Shown here piece after piece: positions 44,521 to 57,750 of a DNA stretch of 64,000 bases; position 1 is the stretch's first letter; each line of letters begins with the position of its first letter. The notes under the pieces were generated by a model, which saw nothing but the letters and a program-made list of their open reading frames with translations, searched no databases and was not told where the DNA came from. The position numbers and the translations under genes were made by a program. This stretch comes from Cyclaneusma minus (Eukaryota; Ascomycota; Leotiomycetes; Marthamycetales; Marthamycetaceae): positions 1 to 64,000 of the forward strand of contig JAKZHN010000031.1 of NCBI GenBank assembly GCA_037179335.1, given 5' to 3'.

Positions 44521-45831
44521 TTTTTTTTTGATTTTTAGGAAAATTATAATAAATAAATAATTTAACATTATAATAATAAATAATTATAATAGTGTTTTAA
44601 ATAATAAAAATAATAGTATTTTAAATGGTTTTAAATGGTTTTAAATAAAAAATAGCTAATTTTAAAAGTCTTTATTTTTATTAATATATATTTTTTATTT
44701 TTATTTTTTTAATCCAGTAATTAAAAAGTTATTTTGCCAATATGTTTTTAATTATTTGCGTTTTTTTTAATTATTAATTTTAAATAAGCTTTTTTTTATT
44801 AAATGCCTGATTTATCTTTATTTATTTGGCTGCTAGCTTTATATTTTAAAACTAGCTAAATAAAAAACGATTGATTGCTTTTAAGGGCTTTTTTTTTAAT
44901 TCAATTAGAAATTGCTTTAGCTATATAATAAATGCTTTTTTTAATAGAATTTAAAAAAACTGGCTAAATAAAAGGAAGTTTATTATTATAATATTTAATT
45001 TTAATTTAATTTTTGCAATAAATAATATTAATATAGCTGCAATTTTTTTTTAAATGCAATAGAATTTTTGGATGCGCTATTTTTAGGCCGTTTTTTAAAC
45101 CTTTCCCTAATTAAAGCATCATTTGCAATTGCAAACAAAGCTAAAGCTAAATGTTTTTTTTATGTTTTTTAAAGCTTTAAAAATGATTTGTTTTTAATAT
45201 TTACAAAATTTAAAATAATTTTGCGTTTTAAAAAATTAATAAAAGCTTGATTTGCTTTTTTATTATATAATTAATAATAGTAATTTTTTCTTTTATTATA
45301 AATAATATAATAGCAAAGCAGATTTATAAATATTGCAAATAAATAGCTTTTATAATTAAAAATATAATTTATAAGCTTTTTAATCCGGGGATTTATTTTG
45401 GGAATTTTAAATATTTTAGCATTAATTTGCTATAAAACATATTTTATAATTTAATTTAAAATAATTTTTAAAATAATTGTTAAAGCATTATATTTGGGTT
45501 TGGATTTTTTTTATTTAATTATATTTAAATTTAATATGTTTTTTTTAAATAAAATAAAACAAAATAATTAAATTAAATTTTCAATTTTTTTTATAAATTT
45601 GCAAAAAAGCGCTTTAAATTTGCATAATTTAATTTTATATATAAAATTATAATAATTTCGGAATGAAATATTTTATTTATATAAAATTTAATTTAAAATG
45701 ATTTAAAATTAGCAAATAATTTTCAAGTAAATAATTAATGAATTTTGAAATAATTTATCACGTCAATTTAAAAGCAAGGCAGGGGTTAAAATAAAGCGAT
45801 ATTATAAATTGGATAAAAGAATCTCCAGTTT

Positions 45832-45953
45832 TGCAGGATTTTAAAAATCCTGCAGGCTAGCGCAAAGCGCTAAAAGCATATACTTGGTATATAAGGCTAA
45901 AGGCTAAAAACTTAAAGCGCGTAGCATATAGCGTATATCTAAAGCACGTGCTT
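45832..45953. other. Cluster of four perfect hairpins/palindromes
   Basis: In about 120 bases there are four: TGCAGGATTTT/AAAATCCTGCA with a one-base loop (45832-45854), TAGCGC-AAA-GCGCTA (45858-45872), ATATAC-TTG-GTATAT (45878-45892) and AAGCACGTGCTT (45942-45953). It is richer in GC than its surroundings. Function unknown. Confidence 0.6.
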
Positions 45954-48092
45954 AAAGCATTTAATTCTTTTTTAAATTGCTATTTATTTTAAATAGCGCT
46001 AAAAATCTTTGAAAATTTTCTAATTGTAATTTATAGATTTTATAAAACGGATTATTCTTTTTTTAAAATACTTAATATTATATTTTTAAACCGTTTTTTT
46101 AAATAGCCGTTTTTGCTATTTATATTGCATTTTTTGGGGGGTTTTTTTTAAATGCGGTTATAATTTAAATTAAATTTTATATTAAAGCAATTATTTATGC
46201 TATAATAATAGGCTATATTATGCTTTTGCTATATTATAAAGCCTATTTAATAAAAAAGCCTAGAGATCTTAATTTATTTAAATAATTTTAATGCTATTTT
46301 TATAGATATCTTTTAAAGCTATAAAAATCAGCTTTTAATTGCCAATGTAATTTATAATTTATTTATTTGATATAATATATTAGGACCTAATTTAAACAGG
46401 TATTTTAATTATAAATATTTAAAATACTATTAAATTTCTATTTTTTAATAATTTTTTGCGTTTCTTTTTTTTAATATTCTGCTTTTAAATTTTAAATTTT
46501 TTTGCTTATTAATTTTTTTTAATTTAAAAATTATTTTATTTTTAATTTTGGCTTAAAAAATATAAAATATAAAAAACAAATTATACTATTAAAAAGGTTT
46601 GAAAAATAGGCTTTTTTATATATTTTAAACATTTTTTTTATAAATTAGCCTATTTTTTCTTATATATAAAATAATTGATTTTTATATCTTTAATATTAAG
46701 ATAAATATATTAGTTTATTTTAAAAACCGGGGCTTTAAAATAATAAATATTGGTATTTTATTTATAGAAATTAATTCATTATTAAATTAGTATTTTAAAT
46801 TGGGTAAAAATACATTTTATTTAATTTGCAATAATATTGATTTTATAAAATTTTTATTTTTAAATTGCAATTATATTTAAAAAATAGGGCTATAATAGCT
46901 TTATATTTATTTACAAATAAAATTTATAATTGGCAAAAAAAAGAAAAGTTAAAAAAATTAATTATTAAAAGCAAATTTCGCTAATAATAGCCAATTTATT
47001 TAATTATTTTAAATAAAAAATATAAAGCTTTCTAAATACTATTTTAAATAAGCGTTAAGTTATTTAAATTATTTATTTATTTCAAAAAAACCAATTTTAG
47101 CCCAATTTCCAATTTTTTAAAATAAATGTTTTTAAAATTAAAACATAAATTGATTTTTTTTATTTAAAATAATATTATTAAAAATATTATAAAAGCAATA
47201 AATTCTATTAATAAAGGCTTTTGCAAGCTTTTTAGTTTTAAAATCTATAATAAAAGTAAAATAACGTATTTTAATAAATTTGTATATTATTATTATAATA
47301 TATTAATAATTGCAATTGTTTTTAATGCATTTGGGCAATAATATAATATAATCTATTAAAATATTTAATTAAATTTAAAAAAGAAATTGCAAAAATCCAG
47401 GGAATAATAATTTAAAAAATTTAATTTTATTATAAAATTTGCATTTTTTAATATATTTTGCAATATTTTACAATATTTTAAGCCATTAATAATACTAATT
47501 AATATTTGCCAAAATTTTAATTGTTTTTAAATATCCAATTACGATTATAAAATAATGCCTATAAATAACTTAAATTGCCAAATTGGGGGCATTAGGGGGT
47601 ATTTATATCCGGTTTGCGTTTTTGGAAATTTTTAATATAATTTATTTATTTAAAATAAAAAAATCCAATAGTTATTTTTTAAAAATTTAATACAAATCTT
47701 TTGGCCAAATTTTAAAATTTTTATTTTTTAAAGCCGCTAATATTAATATTGCAATTTTTAATTTTTTATAAATTATTTTAATAATTTTTTAAATTGGGTT
47801 TTTTGAATTTTATTCCAAATTTGGAATTAGCATTTTTTTTTAAAAAAGTTATTATTAGGTTTTTTAATGCTTTAAATAAAAGTTTTAATTTTAATTTTAA
47901 TAATAATAATTTTAATTTATATCGCAATCTTTTATTTTTAATATATTGAAATTGATTTTTTAAAAGCCTGCTTAATATATTTAGCTTAATTGCTTAAAAT
48001 TCTAATTTATAAATAATTTTAAAATTAAAGCCCAAAAAAATTAATAAATTTATTTTTAATTCAATTATTTAATTATTATAATTTTTTTTAAC

Positions 48093-48134
48093 AAATTTTA
48101 AATTTTAAATTTTAAATTTTAAATTTTAAATTTT
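48093..48134. repeat. 7-bp tandem repeat AAATTTT
   Basis: Six perfect tandem copies of AAATTTT in the AT-rich block. Confidence 0.9.
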
Positions 48135-48590
48135 AAGTTTTTAATTTTTTAGGCATTTAATAATGGCCAGGAGTTTTTTATTATAAATTTTATAATTGCA
48201 TTTTGCAAAATTATAAATTTTAAAAAAATTAATTACGGATTGGAAAATCCTATTATTTTTATATTAAAAAGCATTTTTTAAAGCGTAATTTAAAGCGTTT
48301 ATTTCCAAAACTATTTATCTATTATAATTAAAAAAAGCTAGAATTGGGGCTAAAATAAATGCTTATTTGAATTTATTAAACGCATTTTATTAAGCTTTTT
48401 CCTAAATTCTTTTTTTTTCAATTAAATTATTTAATAGCTTAGCTATTTTAAAAAATTCTAAAATTGTTTTTAATAAAAATTTGCAAATCCTATAAATTTT
48501 TAAAATGTTTAAATAAATATTAATAATTTCCAAATTATAATAGCAAATATTTTATTTGGATTTATTTTTATACTATTTAATATAATATAA

Positions 48591-49294
48591 GGGGCGTTCT
48601 AAATCGACACCGAACTTTTTCCAATCTACGCTCGCTAAACCCAATTAGGAAAGCCCGGTATTTACCCGGGCCCGCGATATCTCCGCCGCAAAGTCGAACA
48701 TCGCAACCACCAAACCACCACCACCACCATTACCGCTCCAGCTTCAAATCCAGCTCCAAATCCAGCTCCAAACTGCAATTGCAGCTCCAGGTTAGCAGCT
48801 CCATTTCCAGCTCCATTTCAAGCTTTGCGCGCACTACAGCGCATATTAAAAAACTCCTCTCCGATATTTATTTACATCAAGCTAATTTTATTATGCCAGG
48901 CCCTCACCCTTACCCTCGCCCTCGCCCTCGCCCTCAGCCTCCCTCTCAGCTATAACGCATGCCAGACTGCCTCCTCCGGACCTTAATACACATACGTTGG
49001 AGCTAAAGCTTAAAGCTGGCGCTTGGAGCTGAATATTAAAGCTGAAGCTGGATATTGAGTAAAAGCTGCGCTGGAGCTAGCTAAAGGCAAAAGCTGGATT
49101 GTAAATAGCTTAAAATCAATTAAAATCAATTGCAAATCAATTCAAATGGCTTGGTAATTTAAAATTGGTCCAAATAATATAAAATTAATTCCAATCATTT
49201 TACGGCCAAAAAAGCCCGGGTAAACACCGGGCTTTCCCAAGTGGGTTTAGCAAATATAAATTGGAAAAATTCCGGTGTCGATTTAGCACGCCCC
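48591..49294. mobile_element. hAT-type non-autonomous element, 8-bp target duplication
   Basis: Both ends carry inverted repeats of about 80 bp starting GGGGCGT(T/G)CTAAATCGACACCG and continuing through GCTAAACCCA and GGAAAGCCCGGT-TTTACCCGGGC. The element is flanked by a perfect 8-bp direct repeat TAATATAA (48583-48590 and 49295-49302), the hallmark of hAT-superfamily insertion. The 704-bp interior has no transposase and is foldback-like: repeated CCAGCTCCAAAT units on the left and GGAGCT/AAGCTGG on the right, plus CCCTCG hexamers. It is far richer in G and C than the DNA around it, so it has largely escaped RIP or arrived later. Confidence 0.88.
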
Positions 49295-52200
49295 TAATAT
49301 AAAGGCCTAAATATTTAATATAAATAATTTTAAATTTATATTTAAAAATATAAATTTAAAAGCCGGCATTTTTTAAACGATAAATTATTTTCCAAATATA
49401 CTTTCTATATTTTTTTAAATTATTTAAAAAAATTAAAAAAATTATCCAAATAAATTATATATATTTTATTTAATAAAGTAAATAAAATATTATTAATATA
49501 ATATTAAAACAAAACTAAAGCGTTGTAAAATTCGAAAATATAATTAATAATTTTAAAAATCCAAAGCGAATAATAAATATCGTTTTGCATTTTTCTTTTG
49601 CTATTTTTAATTTATTGAATATTATAATAATATTAAGCTTAATATAAATTTTAGCCTTATATATAGTATTTAGATTTTTTTTAATTAATAGCAAAAAATA
49701 ATAATTTTTAACAATAATATTATTTAATTCTTTATAATTTTAATAAATTCTAATTTCTTTTTTTTTTTTAATTTAACGTCCGATTTATTTATCTAGTAAA
49801 TTTGCAAATTAAGCACCGGTTGTAAATTAAGCTATTTATATTGAAAAATTTAATTATAAATAAAAGAACCAGCGTCCGTTTATCGGAACCTCGCTAAAAG
49901 GGTATTTCGATTAATTAAAAACATTTAATATAATCTTTATTATTCTCGAAAAAATAAAAAGCTTTTTAAAGCTCCTGTATTTTTTAAATAAATTTAAACT
50001 GGTTTATATTTTATTACTAGGGCTATAAAGGCTATAATAATGCAATATTATATAAAATTGGTAATATTCCTAATTTCATATTTTTTTGGAATTTAAATTC
50101 TTTCAGGCTTTTTTCTGCTATATTTTATCCCCTATTTTAAAACACTTTTCCGCTATATAATTTCTTTTCGTTTTTTTTCTATTTTTCCAAGGCTTTTTAA
50201 TTTAATAGCAGCCGTTTAGCTTTAATTGCTTATTATTTCCAGTATTTTATATTATTATTTATAGCCTTTAAAATCGAATCGGCGAAAATAAATTATTTTA
50301 GCATTTTTTTAATAATTCGTTTTCAATAATAGCCTTTAGGCGTTTTTCAATAATAATTATAATTTGGTAATTAGTAAAGCAAAGTTTTTAATATAAAAAG
50401 CTTGAATTATAATAATTATATTAAATTAAAATATATTTGGCTATTTAGTAAAACTATTTGTATAGGTATTTAAATATATAATTTAAAATATTATATTTTA
50501 TAAAAGAATTTCTAAATTCTACTTTTTTTTTAAAATTATATTGCTAAAAAATCTTAGGGGCTAAAAAGATATTAAAAAGGCTAGAGTAATTTAATAGTAT
50601 TTTATTTTTGCTATAAGCAAAAATGCATTATTTAGACAAAACCGATTTTTTTTTCTTTTGCTATATATAATAAAGCTGGTCTTTGTTTTATTAATTAATT
50701 ATAAATTAATCTATATTAAAAAATAGGGGTTTATTTTTATTTTTTTAATTTGCCAAAATTATAGCCGACTTTAATTTTTTTATTTAATTTAATTTAGCGG
50801 TTTTATATTATATTGCCTAGCAAATTTAATTATTAATTAATAAACCCGATAATGGCCTTTTAAATCGTTTTTATTTAGCTGCTAATAGCGGTTTTTAGCA
50901 AGCTATTTTTTAATGGTATTTTTTAATTTTTTATAAATACAACCTAGTATTTTATATTGTTTTTTAGCAATGAATAAATTTATATATATATAAAAAGCAA
51001 TTTCTGCTTTGGTTTTTAATAGCTTAATAAAAATAGCTTTAAATCTTCCTATTAATAATTTAAAAGCGCTATTTTATTTAATAATCAATAATTATAAATA
51101 GCTTGGTTTAATAAAGATTTTATCATTATATTTTAATATATATATAATTAATACCTTATAAATTATAGCCGTTTTTATTATTACTATATATATTATATAG
51201 GCTTTGCTTAATAATATTTTCTATATTGATTTTATAAGCCTAAATATCGCTTGAAATTAAATTAAAAAATTCTATAATCTATATTTAAAAAAAATCTAAA
51301 TTTAAAATTCAATTAAAAGCCTAAAATATGCATTTGCTTTTTTAAAGCAATAATGCCATTATTAATTTAAACCCTATAATGCATATTTTTGCGCTTAATG
51401 TATTTAAAAAAATACATAAATTTATATTTTTAAAAAATAAAAATGGCTTTGTATTTTATTGCTTAATCCAAAATATTTTAATAAATTCTTTTTAAAATTT
51501 ATTTATTTGCAAAAATTAATTAATTTTATACCAATATACCAATATTATCAATAAAGCCTATAGCTATAATTAATTTATATAATAAATTATAAATAGAGAA
51601 TAATTTTAAATAAAAAAAATAAAAAAACAATAACACCAAAAATCCCTAAAAAATATCAATATCAATTTTAAATATGTTCGATTTTTTTATTATTAATGCT
51701 AAAAATAGTTTTGCAATTTAATAAAAAGCTTTAAACCCAGTTTTAAAAATATATTAAAATTCCTTTATTATAAAAAATATAATTAAAAGCTTTTAAACTA
51801 TTAAGGCTAAAGCTTAATACTATTTATTATAGATTTCGATTTTTAATTTTATAAGTTTAACTCATTAATAGCTTTAATATTATATAAATGCTTTTTTTGC
51901 TTTTGCTCCTTATTTGCTAAAAAAAAAGGCAAAAAGTATTATTTGGCTAAAATAAATAATTTTTCGGCTATCAGTTTTTTAAAACCCTTTTCTAACGTAT
52001 TTAAAAAAGCTATTAATTTATAAATTATAAATATAATATAGTGTTTTTTACCTGGCTTTTAAAAAACCATTATATAGGCTATTTTAAACTGGTTAAAATA
52101 ATAGCTTTATTTTAAATAAATTATAAATAATTTCCAAATAGACTCTTTAATTATTAGCAAAATTATTTTCCAAATATAAAATAAAATATCGAATAATTTA

Positions 52201-55200
52201 GCAGCTTTATAGGATTTTTAGTTGTAAAGGTCTTTTTTAATATTTCAATTTATATTTCTCCAATTACTTTTTAAAAATTCCAAACGATATTAATATTTTT
52301 TATATTTATTAAATCGGTTAACAATAATAGGAAAAATATTTTTGCTTTAAAGTTTTTATAATTATTGCGGAAATTAATTATTAAAAGCAGATTTTAATAT
52401 TATAGCAGCGGAAATTCTAAAGGATTGGGAAAAATATAGCTTTTTATTTTTGCCTATTTTTCGAGTTTTTAAAAAAAATTAAGGTTTTGGGAAACTTTAT
52501 AAAGGCCAGTTTTTGAAATAATTATCTTCGCCCTATTATTAACTTTTTTACTAGCTTTTTTAATTTATTTATATATAGGTAAATTCGGAAAAAGCCTTTT
52601 TTGCGATTTTCTAATATATCCAATTACCTAATTGCATTTGGAATTTCATTATATTTTGCGCTATCTTTTTAGCCTTGCTTATAAAATTGCCTTTGCTATT
52701 ACTAAATTAATTATTTTTAACAATTTAGAAATTTTATTATTAATATTGTTTTTAATATTAAATTTGGCTAAATTATTTATAAAAATTAAATAATTTAAAA
52801 GCAGTTTTTTAAACATTATTAAATTGATTCTTTTTATGCTTTTCTTAAAAAACGGGAAATTTAAAATGTATAAAGCTCCAATTTAATTTCTACTAATAAA
52901 TAATTAAAAAAAACTCCAAATTTTAATAAACCCAATAATATAATAGCATATTTGCTATTTTTTAAATAAATTAAATTAAATTTATAACTATTTTTGCTTT
53001 TTTAGCATTAACTATAATTGTATTGAAAACAAAACAAAAACCAATATAAATATTATTTTATAATAGCCATTAAAATATAAACATATTTATATAAAGTAAA
53101 TATTTTTGCTGGATTTTATAATAAATAATAACAATTGAAATTTCCTATTATTAAAATATATTTTATTAATTATTTAATAAAATTGGCCTTTAAAATAAAA
53201 TAAAAATATAATACTATGTTTATACGCCTTTGGGAAATTATAAATACTATAAATTTAAAATTCGAAAAATTAGCTTTAAAATTAAAATACAAATTAATTA
53301 ATATAAAATTTACTAAAAAATAGCGGATTTCCCAATTATTAATTGGGATTTTTAATTAACATAAATAGCCATTTTAAAATAGCTTTTAAATAGAAAAATA
53401 ATATAGAAGCTATTTCTGCTAGAATTTTTAATTGCTTATATATTTAAATTAATTTATAATTTCTAAATAATAAAAATTTAAAAATCCTTAGCTAAATTTA
53501 CTGAATCTAATATTGAATCCTTTATTTTTATTAATATATACATATTATATTATAATATTTAAAATAATTATTATATATTTATTTAAAATTTTCCAGCATT
53601 TTTATATTTGTATTTATATTTGTATTTTGCAGCCAAAATATTTATATATCCGTTATAAAGGCGATAGCTATTAAAATTGCTTAAAAAACTCTAATTACTA
53701 TTTATTTATTTATTTCAAAAAATTAGAATTTTATTAATAAAATAAAAAGGCAATATATATTTGGGCGTTTTTTTAATTTTATTTAAAATTAGCAATGTTT
53801 TTAACCCCTTTATAAAAGGGCTTTTTTTATTAAATAAATAATTAAAATAATATTTTAATTATACTTTTATTATAAAATATAAACCTATTTACAAAGCGTT
53901 AGCGCATTATTTTATATTTGGATTTCAGAATTTTATATAAAAATAGAAAGAATTTATAGCTTATATATTTGCAATTAGCATATTTTAACGGCTTTATTTT
54001 AAAACATTTTTTAATATAATAAACTTCTATATATTTACCGCAAATTAAAATATTTTTAATGCATATTTTTGCAATATATTTTTAATATTGGCAATTAAAG
54101 CATTAAATAGCCCTAGAATAGGCTTTAAATAGCTTATAGGCTTTAATTTTCAAATACAATAGTATATGCATTTTAATAAATCTATTAATTCATTTTGCTA
54201 AAATATATTTAATAATTAAAAAGCTATATTTTTTACCGCTATTTAATACCGTTTTCAGCTATACCGCTTAAAGGATTTTCAATCCTGGATAAATTCGTTT
54301 ATTATTTTCCAAAATTCAATTAATTATAGTTAATTAATTTATTTTTAATGGAAATAAATCCTTAAATATTTTATAAATAAAAATAAAAAATAAGGCTTTT
54401 AAAAGCAAACCTTTAAAAACAATTCAATTATAATCCCTAATTAAAATTTAAATTGCTTTAATATTAAAGGCTTGAAAAACTATTATACCGCTATTAAGCT
54501 TTCAAAGGCCTTTAAAACCCCGGAATAGCCTAGGTTATTAAATTCGAAATTAATATAATTAATTATTTGTAAAGCTAATTAAAAATAGAGTTTTTTATCC
54601 AGCTTGCTATTTTTCTTTTCATTTTAATTTTGATTTTATAAGAGGCCGGCTTTAATAATTATTCGTTTATACTAATAGAAATTTTAAAATAAAAAAATAA
54701 AAAGAAAAAGCTTTAAAAAATTTAATTAAATATTTAATTAAATATATTTAAAAAAATATTAGCTGGTATAAAAACGCTAAAATGCAGCTTATATATTATT
54801 TTAATTATAGCAGTATATATTTGCAAAGCAAGTTTTTAAATAAACGGGTTTTTTAAAAAAAAGGAATTTAATAATAAAGGCTTTAATAATATAAATAAAG
54901 GCCGGTAAAAAAAGCAGCGAAAATTTTTACGCCCTAGATTATAAAAGCTATTAATGCTTTTTAAAATACGCTAGCAAGGGTTTTAATTTTTTTTGCCTTT
55001 TCAAAATATATATAAATATCGGAAATTAATATTTCAAAGCTATAGAATTATTTTAATAATTGGCAATTGGCTTAAATATAGCAAATATAAAATTTTAATT
55101 TATATTAATATTGCAGCTTTGCTTTTATAGCTATAATAGCAATAATAATATCCTAGTCGCCTTGCATTATATAGCAATAAAGTAAATTAAATAAAATAAT

Positions 55201-56489
55201 TTAAATAGGCCTAATTTTGAAAATAATATTGCGATTTAATCAAGAATTTATTTCAGCGTGAATGATATTATATAATTTCTCCTTTTAATTTGGCAATTAA
55301 TATTAATAATACAATATATTTGGATTTTAATTCCCAAATAAATCCATAAGAAAATTGCTTATTAAGCTATTTTCTAATATATTTCAATTTTTCTAATAAA
55401 AAAAGCCAATTCTTATTATATAGCAATTTTATAGCAAATAAGAATTTAATTTTATAATTCTATAATTGCTTAAAAATAATTTATTGGCTTTTTTCAAAAG
55501 AAAAAACATTTAATATATTATAAAGCCATTTAAAAAGCTTATTTTTAATTGTTTTATTGCTTAGGCTAGGTTTTTGTTTTATAAATTTGGCAATATCTTT
55601 TTCTATAATTTTGCTCAATTTATTTATATTTTAAAAACTATAAATTTTTTGCTTAAAATAGCAAAAGGCTGAAAAATTATTATAAATAGATAAAAATAAG
55701 AAATATAATTTATTTAAGTATTTCTAACCTATAAAAATATTTTTCTATATTAAGTTTAATAATTTTAAAAGCTTCTTTCGTCGAATATATAATTTCTTTA
55801 ATTTTAAACTATTATTTAAGTCTTTTCAAATAATATTTATATATTAAATCTCTTTTTAGCAAGCAAATATAATAAAATCAATTGCAGCATTTATTTTAAT
55901 ATTTTTTATATTTAGCTTAGATCAATAAATTTTCAATATTAATTAAAAAATATAAACGAAGGCATTTAATAATAAAAATACTGTTTCTTTTATTTTTTTT
56001 AATAATAATATAGATTTTATTTGCCATTTTTCTGGCAAAATAGAAAAGTTTAAAAAAGCTATTATATATTATACAAGCTTTAAATTTGGGTTTATTTAAA
56101 TTCGATTTTTTTTATAATACAAAAGTCCTATTTTTAAAAAAAAAATTAAAAAAAAAGATTTTTTTTAAATATATTAGCTTTTTCTTTATTGCCATTTCTT
56201 ATAATAAATAAAGTATAAAACAAATAGTATTATTGAAATTATTATTATAAAGGATATGGAAAATATTATATTAAAAAATATAAAAATTATCCTATTTTCG
56301 ATTTTTTGTAAAACATATTGCTGAAAAGATACACTAATATTAAATAAAAGCCAATTGGAAAATAATTTTTAATATAGTAATTTTGTTTTTAATAAAATAT
56401 CTTTTTAGCACAATTAATAATTGGATTATGAATTTCCAGTTATAGAAATCCAAAAATAATTAATATAATTTTACGCGCTTAATTATATA

Positions 56490-57750
56490 TAATAGCAAAT
56501 AAAAGCAAAAGTATAAATATTTAAAATATTTTTTTATATATATTTAAATTAAATTAAATTAAATTATATTTTAAAAAAAACTTAAATTAACAAATTTAAA
56601 TGTAAATAATAAGCTTAATTTAATTAAAAATTATAAAATATATAAATAAAAATTATAGATTTTGCATATCAAATAATTAAATTAAAAATAAATATTATAT
56701 AAAATTCAATTAAATTAGCAAATTAAAACATCTGCAATATTTTTAATTTTTAATTTATATATATTAAATTTATAATTTTTATATGTTATATTATATTATT
56801 AAAATTGCGGTTTTAGTTTTATATATTAAGTAAAACATTATTAAAAAAAATTATAATTATAATTTATTTATATTTTAATTAAATATGTATATGAAAAACA
56901 ACAAATAAATTTATTAAATAATATAAATTATTAATTATTCTATATATTAAAATATAAATTATAAAAATAATTTTACTTAAAGCTATTATTGCAATTATAA
57001 TATTTTGAAAAGCATTGTATATTTTATATTTTAAGAAAATATGAATTTTAAAGCAAAAAAGCTTTAGCAGCTTTTATATTATTTTTTAATTGGATTAATT
57101 TATTATTATAATGGGCGCGTTAACTTTTTGAAAAAACTTAAATTTTAATATAATAATAGCAATAAAATATAAAAGCATTATAAATTATATTAAATAAAAA
57201 GTTTAAGCAATAAAAGTTTATAAAATAATAAATTAAAAAACAACGTTATTATGCAATAAAAGAATTTATAATTAATATAATAATAATGGTATTTAAAATT
57301 AATCGCAATTTAGCTATAAATATTAAAAATATTGTAAAAAGAATTTGCAAAAAGGTTTTATATATATTAAATTTAAATGCAAATTTAAAACGCAAATATA
57401 AATTTATTAATAAAGCAATTTAAAAAATTTAATAAAAATTTAAATTTAGCATTTTTGATATTATAATTATAATTAACAGCTTTATTATATAAATTTTAAA
57501 AAGCATTAAAAATAAAAATACTTTATATTTTATAATTAAAAATATTAAAGGCTATAATATTAAAATTAAAAATTAAAAATAAATAAATAAAAATAAAAAG
57601 GGCCTAATTTTCGCTAAAAGGGCATATGTTAAAAAATCTATATAAAAGCAATAAAAAAGTTTTTTAATAAAAGCAAAACAGCCTATTTTATATAAATAAA
57701 GCCTTCAATATAATTAAAATATAATAAAAACTAATAATATATATAAAAAA
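56490..57750. repeat. Dispersed repeat, copy 2 (right block)
   Basis: Same order and orientation of landmarks as 7750-9035. It is more heavily converted to A/T than copy 1 (for example the 12-G run of the left copy is replaced by a short GGG). Flanking LTRs for this copy were not found by eye. Confidence 0.65.
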
